Source: Tenacibaculum sp. M341
GTDB lineage: Bacteria; Bacteroidota; Bacteroidia; Flavobacteriales; Flavobacteriaceae
DNA length: 64,000 bases
NCBI RefSeq assembly: GCF_004337695.1
Contig: NZ_SJXJ01000012.1
Span: forward strand, 62,001-126,000
Direction: 5' to 3'
A program made the position numbers and the translations under genes. Of this stretch, positions 55,431-63,325 are shown piece after piece; the stretch's first letter is position 1; every line of letters starts with the position of its first letter. Under the pieces are notes generated by a model. The model worked only from the letters and a program-made list of their open reading frames with translations. It made no database searches and was not told the DNA's origin.

Positions 55431-55555
55431 ACATTTTTGAAGTATTCGGCTTTATGTCATAATTTTTTTGAAAGAGGTAATTTTTGATATGGTTAAAATC
55501 ATATTAAACATTCATGCTTTACGCAATAATGTTATAGGGGGTAACATCAGTAAAG

Positions 55556-55573
55556 AATATTAATCAACCAAAA
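55556..55573 (+). repeat. 18-bp direct repeat, copy 1 (leader of peptide 1)
   Basis: AATATTAATCAACCAAAA; the same 18 bases stand before peptide 2 at 55813-55830. They start 28 and 26 bases before the respective ATG, so they are part of the 5' leader and may bind a regulator or help translation. Confidence 0.85.
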
Positions 55574-55583
55574 TAAATATATC

Positions 55584-55760
55584 ATGAAGAACATTTTAAA
55601 TCTAACGGGGATTCAACAATTAACCAAAGCGCAACAACAGAAAGTTAATGGAGGAATAAGAGTGTATTGTAAAGGAGGTAACAGATGTTGTTTTGTAGTA
55701 AACGGAATGGAGTATTGTGAGCCAGGACGTTGTAGCTTATATGGATGTGTATTTTATTAA
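55584..55760 (+). CDS. Cys-rich bacteriocin/RiPP-like precursor peptide 1
   Basis: 58 aa. Leader MKNILNLTGIQQLTKAQQQK then VNGG (double glycine at 23-24), and a 34-residue core with six cysteines at 29, 35, 36, 45, 50 and 55. The leader style (hydrophobic L-x-GI, then K-x-Q-Q-x-V-x-GG) matches export leaders cut by C39 peptidase-containing ABC transporters, and the class I lanthipeptide-like leader group of Bacteroidota. No maturation enzyme is near. It has its own terminator. Confidence 0.75.
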   Translation: MKNILNLTGIQQLTKAQQQKVNGGIRVYCKGGNRCCFVVNGMEYCEPGRCSLYGCVFY

Positions 55761-55766
55761 AATTTT

Positions 55767-55803
55767 AAAAAACTCGTGAGTATTAACTCAACGAGTTTTT
55801 TTA
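55767..55803 (+). terminator. terminator of peptide 1
   Basis: AAAAAACTCGT / ACGAGTTTTTTT stem with inner partial pairing, right after the stop. Confidence 0.85.
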
Positions 55804-55812
55804 TTTCATTCA

Positions 55813-55830
55813 AATATTAATCAACCAAAA
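55813..55830 (+). repeat. 18-bp direct repeat, copy 2 (leader of peptide 2)
   Basis: AATATTAATCAACCAAAA, identical to 55556-55573, 8 bases before the ATG of peptide 2. Confidence 0.85.
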
Positions 55831-55838
55831 CTTTTTTT

Positions 55839-56030
55839 ATGAAAAAAATCTCAAGCTTGAAAGGCATTAAGGTCTTATCGAGAAAAGAGCAAAATGACAT
55901 CAAAGGAGCTATTGATGCAAAAGTTGTTTGTAGATCAGATAATAGATGTTATCTGGTTTTAGGAGGAACAGACCATTTTTTAGGACTTTGTCGTTACGGC
56001 TATGACAGCGGGTGTTCAGTACTTGTTTAA
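55839..56030 (+). CDS. Cys-rich bacteriocin/RiPP-like precursor peptide 2
   Basis: 63 aa. Leader MKKISSLKGIKVLSRKEQND, then IKGA in place of a double glycine (GA at 23-24). The core has four cysteines (31, 37, 51, 59). The second Cys of the CC pair in peptides 1 and 4 is Tyr here (CY), and the middle Cys is also gone. The first of three genes in an 17-25 bp spaced array, so probably one transcript. Confidence 0.72.
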   Translation: MKKISSLKGIKVLSRKEQNDIKGAIDAKVVCRSDNRCYLVLGGTDHFLGLCRYGYDSGCSVLV

Positions 56031-56047
56031 TCTAAAATTTATTTATA

Positions 56048-56230
56048 ATGAAAAAAATATCAAACTTAAAAGGAATAAAAGTTCTTTCAAGAAAAGAACA
56101 GAGTGAAGTTAATGGATCTATTAACCTTAATAATGGTTATTGCCGAGGAAATAGATGCTACATTTCTATACCAAACGGAGGAGAAATATTAGTAGGTGTA
56201 TGCGATCGCGGAGCTTGCTACTTTTATTAA
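56048..56230 (+). CDS. Cys-rich bacteriocin/RiPP-like precursor peptide 3
   Basis: 60 aa. Leader MKKISNLKGIKVLSRKEQSE, then VNGS at the cut site (GS at 23-24). Core of 36 residues with four cysteines (32, 37, 52, 57). Like peptide 2 it has CY instead of CC and lacks the middle Cys. Ends CYFY, close to CVFY of peptide 1. Confidence 0.72.
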   Translation: MKKISNLKGIKVLSRKEQSEVNGSINLNNGYCRGNRCYISIPNGGEILVGVCDRGACYFY

Positions 56231-56255
56231 TAACTAAATTTAAATTAAATATATC

Positions 56256-56438
56256 ATGAAAAAAATTTCAGACTTAAAAGGGATCAAAGTATTATCAAAA
56301 AAAGAACAACAAGAAGTAGATGGAGGAATGGTTTACAGACCATATTGTAAAGGTCCAAGACAATGTTGTGTTATGGTAAACGGTTTTGAATTCTGTGATT
56401 ACGGATACTGTGTTAACGGAGGATGTATTTGGGCATAA
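56256..56438 (+). CDS. Cys-rich bacteriocin/RiPP-like precursor peptide 4
   Basis: 60 aa. Leader MKKISDLKGIKVLSKKEQQE, then VDGG (GG at 23-24). Core of 36 residues with six cysteines (31, 37, 38, 47, 52, 57), spaced as in peptide 1: C-x5-CC-x8-C-x4-C-x4-C. The C-x5-CC spacing equals peptide 1. It ends the array; a terminator follows before thyA. Confidence 0.74.
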   Translation: MKKISDLKGIKVLSKKEQQEVDGGMVYRPYCKGPRQCCVMVNGFEFCDYGYCVNGGCIWA

Positions 56439-56482
56439 CCCCTTATTATATTTTTAGTTAATAACTTGCTAAAAACAATTTT

Positions 56483-56516
56483 AAAGCATTCACATTTTTT
56501 TGTGGATGCTTTTTTA
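56483..56516 (+). terminator. terminator of the peptide 2-4 operon
   Basis: AAAGCATTCACA / TGTGGATGCTTT stem with T-rich loop and T-run; it runs into the thyA promoter box TATTTTTG (56515-56522). Confidence 0.88.
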
Positions 56517-56545
56517 TTTTTGCCTACTGAAGTAAAGTGAACAAC

Positions 56546-57370
56546 ATGAAGCAATATTTAGATTTAGTAAAACACGTTTTAGAAAACGGAAACGAGAAGG
56601 GAGATAGAACAGGTACAGGTACTAAAAGTGTGTTTGGATATCAAATGCGTTTTGATTTAAGTGAAGGTTTTCCAATGGTAACCACTAAAAAGCTACATCT
56701 AAAGTCTATTATTTATGAGTTACTTTGGTTTATTAAAGGAGATACTAACATTAAGTATTTACAAGAAAACGGTGTTCGAATTTGGAATGAATGGGCAGAT
56801 GATAATGGAGATTTAGGACCTGTTTATGGACATCAATGGAGAAACTGGAATAGTGATGAAATTGATCAGTTACAAGATGTTATTGCGACTTTAAAAAAGA
56901 ATCCGAATAGTAGAAGAATGATTGTTTCTGCTTGGAATCCAAGTGTATTACCAGATACCTCTGTTTCTTTTTCAGAAAATGTAGCGAATGGTAAAGCAGC
57001 ATTGCCTCCGTGTCATGCATTCTTTCAGTTTTATGTAGCGGATGGTAAATTATCTTGTCAATTGTACCAACGTAGCGCAGATATATTTTTAGGAGTACCA
57101 TTTAATATTGCAAGTTATGCTTTATTAACGATGATGGTTGCGCAGGTTTGTGGTTATGAAGCTGGAGAGTTTATCCATACTTTTGGAGATGCTCATATTT
57201 ATAACAATCATATGGAGCAACTAGAGTTACAACTTTCTAGAGATCCTAGACCATTGCCTACAATGAAAATAAATCCTGAGATAAAAGACATTGAAGCATT
57301 TACTTTTGAAGATTTTGAATTAATCAATTATAATCCACACCCTCACATAAAAGGAGCGGTAGCTATATAG
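56546..57370 (+). CDS. thyA: thymidylate synthase
   Basis: 274 aa from ATG 56546 (MKQYLDLV); the GTG at 56537 adds three residues. Family marks: [40 protein letters not shown] and the catalytic Cys in [12 protein letters not shown]. It makes dTMP from dUMP using methylene-tetrahydrofolate. It is followed by a small gene and folA, which regenerates the folate. Confidence 0.97.
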   Translation: MKQYLDLVKHVLENGNEKGDRTGTGTKSVFGYQMRFDLSEGFPMVTTKKLHLKSIIYELLWFIKGDTNIKYLQENGVRIWNEWADDNGDLGPVYGHQWRNWNSDEIDQLQDVIATLKKNPNSRRMIVSAWNPSVLPDTSVSFSENVANGKAALPPCHAFFQFYVADGKLSCQLYQRSADIFLGVPFNIASYALLTMMVAQVCGYEAGEFIHTFGDAHIYNNHMEQLELQLSRDPRPLPTMKINPEIKDIEAFTFEDFELINYNPHPHIKGAVAI

Positions 57371-57454
57371 TTTTTTAACGATCTTTTATCTATTTTTAGC
57401 TAAATAGAATATTAATTCTACTTAAATTCGTGTAAGAACTTAAAATGAAAAATT

Positions 57455-57640
57455 ATGATTTCGGAAATTGATACTATCAAAGAAGATATTTATGATATTG
57501 TAGCAGAGATTAATGATGAAAATGTTTTATTAGCTGTAAAAACAATCATAGAAAACATTCGTTCTAATGCTTTAGATGAAGATACGACAGACAAGAGAGA
57601 TTTAACAGGATATATAAAAGAGTGGGTGAAGAACATGTAG
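57455..57640 (+). CDS. small acidic hypothetical protein between thyA and folA
   Basis: 61 aa, helical and acidic: MISEIDTIKEDIYDIVAEIN then VLLAVKTIIENI and a basic-ending DLTGYIKEWVKNM. The look is like a short antitoxin or a helix-bundle adapter, but no toxin is beside it. 22 bases to folA, so it is in the thyA-folA group. No family recognised. Confidence 0.6.
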   Translation: MISEIDTIKEDIYDIVAEINDENVLLAVKTIIENIRSNALDEDTTDKRDLTGYIKEWVKNM

Positions 57641-57662
57641 TTTTCATTCTGTATTTATTTTT

Positions 57663-58154
57663 ATGATTACAATTATTGCAGCTATTGGGCAAAATAACGA
57701 ACTAGGAAAAAACAACGATTTAATTTGGCATTTGCCTGCAGATTTAAAGCGTTTTAAAAAGGTTACTTCTGGTCATCATATTATTATGGGACGTAATACT
57801 TTTGAAAGTATAGGAAAACCATTACCTAATAGAACAACAGTAATTATTACTAGAAATGACAATTATTTTAAAGAAGGTTGTTTAATAGCAAATAGTATTG
57901 AGCAAGCTTTAGAGTTGGCTAAAGGTGATGATGAAATATACATTATTGGAGGTGCACAAATCTATCAACAAGCTATTGCTTCAGATTTGGTAGATAAGTT
58001 AGATATAACTATTGTTCATGAATCTTTTGAAGCAGATGTTTTTTTTCCTGAAATAGATAAAACTATATGGAAAGAAACATCGAGAGAAGATTTTAAAGCA
58101 GACGAAAAAAATAAATTCGATTATAGCTTTGTCTCTTATGAAAAGAGCCTATAG
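57663..58154 (+). CDS. folA: dihydrofolate reductase
   Basis: 163 aa. Marks: IIAAIGQNNELGKNNDLIWHLP, DLKRFKKVTSGHHIIMGRNT and IYIIGGAQIYQQAI. It reduces dihydrofolate made by ThyA. The next gene overlaps its end by 17 bases. Confidence 0.97.
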   Translation: MITIIAAIGQNNELGKNNDLIWHLPADLKRFKKVTSGHHIIMGRNTFESIGKPLPNRTTVIITRNDNYFKEGCLIANSIEQALELAKGDDEIYIIGGAQIYQQAIASDLVDKLDITIVHESFEADVFFPEIDKTIWKETSREDFKADEKNKFDYSFVSYEKSL

Positions 58155-58608
58155 TTTTTTAACTGTTCAATTACTTAACAACTCTCAAAAGGAAGCTTTA
58201 CGAACTCTTTGGAATAAAGAATACCCAAAAACAATTCATCATTATAGTTTTGAAAAGTTTGATGATTATTTAAAAACACTAACAAATGTATCACATACAC
58301 TTGTTGTGGAGAATGACGTTATTGTTGGTTGGTATGCCGATTTTAATAGAGATAGAGAACGTTGGTTTTTATTAATTTTAGATGCATCTATTCAAGGTAA
58401 AGGGGTAGGTTCAGAAATTATAAAGAAAGTAAAAACAAAGTTTCCTGTTTTAAATGGTTGGGTAGTAGCTAGTAATTCTTATCTAAAAGAAGATGGCACA
58501 ATATATCAATCACCTTTAGAGTTTTATAAGAAATTAGGTTTTACTACTTTTGAAAATGTGATATTAGAAGGAAGTATAAAAGCTATTAAAATTCAATTTA
58601 CTCGTTAA
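58138..58608 (+). CDS. GNAT-family acetyltransferase
   Basis: 156 aa from ATG 58138. The GNAT core is VIVGWYADFNRDRERWFLLI, then ASIQGKGVGSEIIKKVK (the acetyl-CoA loop Q-G-K-G-V-G) and FYKKLGF near the end. Substrate unknown. It overlaps folA by 17 bases and is 1 base before gldA, so co-transcribed with both. Confidence 0.85.
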   Translation: MKRAYSFLTVQLLNNSQKEALRTLWNKEYPKTIHHYSFEKFDDYLKTLTNVSHTLVVENDVIVGWYADFNRDRERWFLLILDASIQGKGVGSEIIKKVKTKFPVLNGWVVASNSYLKEDGTIYQSPLEFYKKLGFTTFENVILEGSIKAIKIQFTR

Positions 58609-58609
58609 T

Positions 58610-59503
58610 ATGTCTATTCAACTTACATCAGTTACAAAAACATATGGTACTCAAAAAGCTATAGATGCAATCTCTTTTTCAGCTCAAAAAGGTGAAATTG
58701 TTGGTTTTTTAGGACCTAATGGAGCGGGAAAATCTACTACAATGAAGATTTTAACTGGTTTTATTCAGCCAAATGAAGGAACTGTATTAGTAGATGATAT
58801 AGATGTTGTAATAAATCCGATAGAAGCACAAAAGAAGATTGGATATTTACCAGAACATAATCCGTTGTATGCAGAAATGTATGTGAAAGAATACCTTCAA
58901 TTTCATGCCAATATTCATGGAATAGCATCTGGAAATATAAATGATGTTGTAACTAAGGTTGGTTTAGACAAAGAAGCTCATAAAAAGATACATCAATTAT
59001 CAAAAGGATACCGACAAAGAGTTGGTTTAGCAGCGGCTATTTTACACGATCCTACGGTGTTGATTTTAGATGAGCCTACTACTGGGTTAGATCCTAATCA
59101 ATTGGTTGAAATAAGAGCATTGATAAAAGAGTTAGGAGAAAATAAAACGGTACTATTTTCTACACACATCATGCAAGAAGTAGAAGCTGTTTGTGATAGA
59201 GTTATTATTATTAATAACGGAAAAATTGTTATTGATTCTCATTTAAAATCATTGAAGGAAAGTAATGAACAAGTAATAACTGTTGGTTTTGATTATAAAA
59301 TAGAAGAGCAGTTTTTACAACGTTTAAACAATTTGACTTCTATAAAAAATAACTACGATAATTCATGGACTTTAACTTTTGATAGTGAAGAAGACATGCG
59401 TCCTAAGTTATTTGATTTCGCTCAAGAATATGGGTTAAGAATTTTAGAGTTAAATTCTGAAAATAAAACTTTAGAGAGTTTGTTTAGAGAATTGACAAAA
59501 TAG
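58610..59503 (+). CDS. gldA: gliding-type ABC transporter ATPase GldA
   Basis: 297 aa. ABC ATPase with Walker A GPNGAGKST, Q-loop LPEHNPLYAEM, signature LSKGYRQRVGLA and Walker B LILDEPTTGLDPNQ. The length and the GLDPNQLVEIRALIKELG region match GldA of gliding flavobacteria. GldA works with GldF and GldG membrane parts, which are not here. The role in motility is from the family; another ABC ATPase of the same group is possible. Confidence 0.8.
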   Translation: MSIQLTSVTKTYGTQKAIDAISFSAQKGEIVGFLGPNGAGKSTTMKILTGFIQPNEGTVLVDDIDVVINPIEAQKKIGYLPEHNPLYAEMYVKEYLQFHANIHGIASGNINDVVTKVGLDKEAHKKIHQLSKGYRQRVGLAAAILHDPTVLILDEPTTGLDPNQLVEIRALIKELGENKTVLFSTHIMQEVEAVCDRVIIINNGKIVIDSHLKSLKESNEQVITVGFDYKIEEQFLQRLNNLTSIKNNYDNSWTLTFDSEEDMRPKLFDFAQEYGLRILELNSENKTLESLFRELTK

Positions 59504-59523
59504 AAAAATTACAAACTATATAT

Positions 59524-59648
59524 CGGTTATGCCTCTGTTGATTAACCAATATTAATTCATAACCGTGTCGGCAAATAAAATAATTACCCTTGTACATTTG
59601 AAGAAATATTATATCTGAAAATAATAGTTTTAACTTCAAAATGTACAA
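59524..59648. repeat. two nested inverted repeats between gldA and a convergent gene
   Basis: CGGTTATG (59524-59531) pairs with CATAACCG (59558-59565), and TTGTACATTTGAAG (59590-59603) pairs with CTTCAAAATGTACAA (59634-59648, one extra A). Both are longer range than a terminator; the second could form a 14-bp stem with a 30-base loop. Role unknown. Confidence 0.55.
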
Positions 59649-59654
59649 TGAGTA

Positions 59655-60689
59655 TTATTTAGTAATCTTTACAATACCTCTTTCTATAATATCTAGTGCA
59701 GTTGTAATATTAGATAAATCAGAAAAGAGTTCACCAGTTTTGCCAGAGTGGTGGCTATGTCCTATCACTTCAAATAAGTAATTTTTAGAAGCTCTTATTT
59801 TATCTAAATCTACAGTTACAGCATAAACAATTGCAGGTTGTCCAACTCTACCAGAACCACTGTAAACACTATCCTTAGGAAAACGATCTTTACTATAATA
59901 TGCATTCCAATTGAATGATTGATTTACTTCCATCAATATTCGAAACTGTTTTACATCGCCAAGTTTTGCTTTAGAATTGATAATAAAATCATCTGAAGGT
60001 GTAGCGCCTGATACCGCATCTATATCATATGCTTTTCCTAACGGAATAAATAAACCATCTGATGCTTTAATTCCTCTTTTATGTGCCCAATATGGAAGTG
60101 ATTCAGGTCGACGAACAATGGCTGGTCTCCAAATACCATTTTTATCTGGTTTTCCATTATAGTATTCACTAGAGGCAATTGATTTTGGTACAAACAAACT
60201 TTCCATATAATTTCCTTCCATATCTTCTACCCAAATAACCATCATTGCATTGCGAAAAACATCACCGATCTTTACATCAACTTCAACAGCTACCTCATTA
60301 ATCTTATCTCTAACAATAATTCGTTCGGTACCATCTGCTAAAGTTTCTTTACCTTGAATACTATTACGATGTTCGTTTCCAATCTCATATAATTTATGAA
60401 ATTCAGACACATTAAAAAGTAGTCCAGTCAATAAAATTCCACCTATTGCTAATACAGTAATTAAAGGCATACTTAAAAAATTCTGATTCTTGTTTATACT
60501 ATACATTTTTAACGATTTTATATTATTACGAATATGAACAAAGGCTAACAGCACAAATAAAAATCCGAATAGCGTATGAATTGATGCTGTTATTTTATAA
60601 TGTGGTTTTAAATACATTAAAACTCCAGTTATACTAATCACTGTAAATATTATCGCTATACTTATGCTGGCTAGTTTTCTTGTTCTCAT
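59655..60689 (-). CDS. membrane protein with DUF4405-like N-terminus and periplasmic domain
   Basis: 344 aa. Residues 1-90 hold three membrane helices (SIAIIFTVISITGVLMYLKP; SIHTLFGFLFVLLAFVHI; MPLITVLAIGGILLTGLLF) like cytochrome-b561-type DUF4405 proteins, with His residues HYK, HTL, HIR as possible heme ligands. The rest is a periplasmic domain with DIDAVSGATPSDDFIIN and GHSHHSGKTGELFSDL. It may be a heme membrane protein joined to a sensor or binding domain. Adjacent to a DUF5916 barrel on the same strand. Confidence 0.7.
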   Translation of the reverse strand: MRTRKLASISIAIIFTVISITGVLMYLKPHYKITASIHTLFGFLFVLLAFVHIRNNIKSLKMYSINKNQNFLSMPLITVLAIGGILLTGLLFNVSEFHKLYEIGNEHRNSIQGKETLADGTERIIVRDKINEVAVEVDVKIGDVFRNAMMVIWVEDMEGNYMESLFVPKSIASSEYYNGKPDKNGIWRPAIVRRPESLPYWAHKRGIKASDGLFIPLGKAYDIDAVSGATPSDDFIINSKAKLGDVKQFRILMEVNQSFNWNAYYSKDRFPKDSVYSGSGRVGQPAIVYAVTVDLDKIRASKNYLFEVIGHSHHSGKTGELFSDLSNITTALDIIERGIVKITK

Positions 60690-60752
60690 TCTTTTTGTTT
60701 TGGTATTATTTAGTTCTAAGAAGTAAGTAGTCTAGCTTCTTAATGTCAATAA

Positions 60753-62918
60753 TTAAAAATCGAATCGATAATTCATTTTAAATGATACACCCCAATTTGT
60801 TCTGTATATATGCTGATCGAAATTGTCAGTAATTACAAAATAGATATAGGATAAGGGGTTGTATTCCCACTGAACTCTACTATTAATATTAAAATTATTT
60901 CGTTGAGTATTGTACTGCACATAGGTAGTCCAGTTTAAACGATTGTTAAAAAAGATTTCTCCCGTAAATCGAGCTAAATGAAATGGTTTAATTCCTAATT
61001 CTTCTAGATCTAAATAATTTACCTCATAATCTGCTCCAATTTTAGCGTAGGGTAAAAATCGAAATGTAGAGAAAGTATAAAATCGAGTTCTATTTCCGTT
61101 ATAATAATCCCCATGTTGTATACCTACTCTGTAAGAAACATTTTTATTAAATGGAGAATTATATCCTACACGTAAAGCTCCAAAACTATATTGATCAGGT
61201 TGAATAAATTTTCCATTTTGTAACGGGTCAAAACCATATTTTAAATTGATATATTCATGATTAAAGTTGATAAAAACTGATGAGGCATTTCTAAAAAATA
61301 AGGCCTGATTTATAAATGATGATGATTGTGTAACCTTGCCTTCTTCGTCCCAATATGTAGTGTTGCTAGGAAATAAATAACGAAAATATTGAATGGTTTT
61401 AGAGTTTTCAGGTAGTGCTATTAATCTCATTTCTGCTTGAGTAGAACTATATCCTTCTCGAATAGTAATGCCATTAATGGCATCGTAATTATTCAATCTT
61501 GGTACAAAACCAACATCAGCAATAAAATTTTTATCTACAGTTCTAAATGCTCCCTTTGCAAATACTTTTCTAGTACTATATTGGGCTTCTGCATTAAAAA
61601 AATTAGTATTGCCACTTACGTTATCTGTGAAACTCTTCCCAAAATTTGCAAGTCCTGACCATTTATTGTTTTTAGATTTATAGTTCATATTTATTCCAAA
61701 AACACGATTAAAATCACCTTTAAAATTGAAGCCTTCTGTTTCTTGTCTATTTACCAAATACGCTGTAGTGGTTAATGCTTTTGAGAGTTTTTGAGCTCCT
61801 ACTAAAACAGTATAATTTTGAGCCGGATTTTCAGTTTCGCTTTCTGTTTGAGCATTTAATACTCCAATACGTGTATTAGAAGAAACGTTACCCGAAAGTT
61901 TAAGTCCAAATTGCATAGGAGTAGTACCGCCAATTATTCTAGAATAAAACGGATTTATACCTGTAGCACCTAAATTATTAAACAAATCACTATTTTCTAA
62001 AAAGAAATTTCTTCGTTCCGGAAAGTTAATCGCAAAACGTGTTAAATTTACTACTTGCTGATCCACATCTACCTGAGAAAAATCAGGATTAATAGAAGCA
62101 TCTAAACGTAAGGAAGAGGTAATGTTATATTGGGCATCTACGCTAGGTATAATATTAGAAGTAGATGCATTAGCTGCCACATCTTTATTAAAATTATAAG
62201 TTATAGATGGTGATACTACAAATCTTGAATTACTCGTTTTTGGTGGGTTTTCTAATACAACATCTTCAGTAAAGCGTAAGTCAAACTGAAAAAAGTTACG
62301 CGATACATCGGTATACGTCATCCATAAATTTGTTTTAAAATCTCTGTAGAAAAATTGAATCCCCCAGGTTGTATTGGTTACATCAAAATTCAATGCTTTA
62401 AAAGGAATCTCTATTTCATATATTTTTGTAGTTCCTTCCGTAGCTGTTTTAGATTTCCAAACGGCATTCCAACTTTCATTTAAATTATAATCAGTACCAT
62501 TAAAATCAACTAACGCATCTACTTGTGTATTTGCGGCATTTAATATAAAATAATAGCCGTTATTTTCTTTATTAAAAGGATCTAATATCAATCCAAAGGC
62601 ATCACTTCTCACCACCACATCACCATGATTGTCTCGTTTTAATGTGCTTACTTTACTTTCTGGAGTTTTATCATAATATTCAGCAGCTATAAATAAACTC
62701 TTACCATTATGATATACCCTAACTTTAGTTTGATTCACTGCTAGTCCTACATCATCAGGAAAAAAATTATTAAAATTGGTGAAAGTTGCTGCATTTTGCC
62801 AAGTTATTTCATTTAATTTTCCATCTACTGTTGCGGTTGTATCAAAAAAAGGAATACTTTTTTGTTGCGCTTGTATAATTAACCCAATAAACAAGAAGAA
62901 TATTTGTATACTTTTCAT
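60753..62918 (-). CDS. DUF5916 outer-membrane beta-barrel with CBM9-like N-domain
   Basis: 721 aa. A signal peptide ends in IQAQQ; a carbohydrate-binding family 9-like region follows (ATVDGKLNEITWQNAATFTN and then SDAFGLILDPFNKENNGYYF), then DUF5916 with FPERRNFFLENSDLF, then about 20 beta strands ending in NWGVSFKMNYRFDF. It is likely an outer-membrane barrel. It starts 1 base after the small upstream gene. Confidence 0.85.
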   Translation of the reverse strand: MKSIQIFFLFIGLIIQAQQKSIPFFDTTATVDGKLNEITWQNAATFTNFNNFFPDDVGLAVNQTKVRVYHNGKSLFIAAEYYDKTPESKVSTLKRDNHGDVVVRSDAFGLILDPFNKENNGYYFILNAANTQVDALVDFNGTDYNLNESWNAVWKSKTATEGTTKIYEIEIPFKALNFDVTNTTWGIQFFYRDFKTNLWMTYTDVSRNFFQFDLRFTEDVVLENPPKTSNSRFVVSPSITYNFNKDVAANASTSNIIPSVDAQYNITSSLRLDASINPDFSQVDVDQQVVNLTRFAINFPERRNFFLENSDLFNNLGATGINPFYSRIIGGTTPMQFGLKLSGNVSSNTRIGVLNAQTESETENPAQNYTVLVGAQKLSKALTTTAYLVNRQETEGFNFKGDFNRVFGINMNYKSKNNKWSGLANFGKSFTDNVSGNTNFFNAEAQYSTRKVFAKGAFRTVDKNFIADVGFVPRLNNYDAINGITIREGYSSTQAEMRLIALPENSKTIQYFRYLFPSNTTYWDEEGKVTQSSSFINQALFFRNASSVFINFNHEYINLKYGFDPLQNGKFIQPDQYSFGALRVGYNSPFNKNVSYRVGIQHGDYYNGNRTRFYTFSTFRFLPYAKIGADYEVNYLDLEELGIKPFHLARFTGEIFFNNRLNWTTYVQYNTQRNNFNINSRVQWEYNPLSYIYFVITDNFDQHIYRTNWGVSFKMNYRFDF

Positions 62919-62919
62919 A

Positions 62920-63129
62920 CTATAGCGCTAATTTATGTGTTGTTAATCTGTTCTTGTGTAAGACGCTTCCTGTTGGATGATTAATAATATCAATCCATTT
63001 ACGATTTGCAATTTTCCCATTCAAGTTTACTTTCCATAAAAAAGTAAGTTTTGGTATATTTGATTCTTTTTGAGCATGTACCGCTATTGAAATCATACTT
63101 ATAAAAAAGCTCCCCCTAAGAATTTTCAT
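62920..63129 (-). CDS. small secreted protein upstream of the DUF5916 gene, possibly truncated
   Basis: 69 aa: signal peptide MKILRGSFFISMISIAVHAQ and a short mature part with LTFLWKVNLNGKIANRKWID. The stop is 1 base before the DUF5916 ATG, so they are coupled. It is much shorter than secreted proteins usually are, so it may be the 5' end of a decayed gene. No family recognised. Confidence 0.5.
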   Translation of the reverse strand: MKILRGSFFISMISIAVHAQKESNIPKLTFLWKVNLNGKIANRKWIDIINHPTGSVLHKNRLTTHKLAL

Positions 63130-63311
63130 AATAAATCATTTAATATTTATTGCGAATGTAATTAGGTACATCATCCGTTATTTAGAAAATAGACGAATCT
63201 GTGTTGTTTAGCTACGAACACTTAAAGTAAGGTTGTATCACCACTTTTTCGGATTAATAGACGAAAAAGGACTATTGGTAGATAAAATTATTTTTCAATG
63301 TTTAGAAATAG

Positions 63312-63319
63312 TAATTTTG
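63312..63319 (+). promoter_or_regulatory. -7 box (TAATTTTG) of the histidine kinase gene
   Basis: TAATTTTG ends 6 bases before the ATG at 63326. Upstream are two copies of ATAGACGAA (63189-63197 and 63257-63265), and a hairpin CTTTTTCG / CGAAAAAG (63244-63269). Confidence 0.45.
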
Positions 63320-63325
63320 AGGCTT

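Larger units (their letters stand above)
55226..55583 (+). other. 358-bp regulatory region before the Cys-rich peptides
   Basis: AT-rich. It holds an orphan 28-codon frame (55344-55430), a hairpin ATGTTA / TAACAT with loop TAGGGGG (55529-55547), and the leader AATATTAATCAACCAAAA (55556-55573). Promoter position is not certain. I see no RNA family. Confidence 0.5.

Noticed and set aside
55584-56438. Toxin-antitoxin system
   Set aside because: All four share an export-type leader and Cys-rich cores, and no pair of differing small proteins exists.
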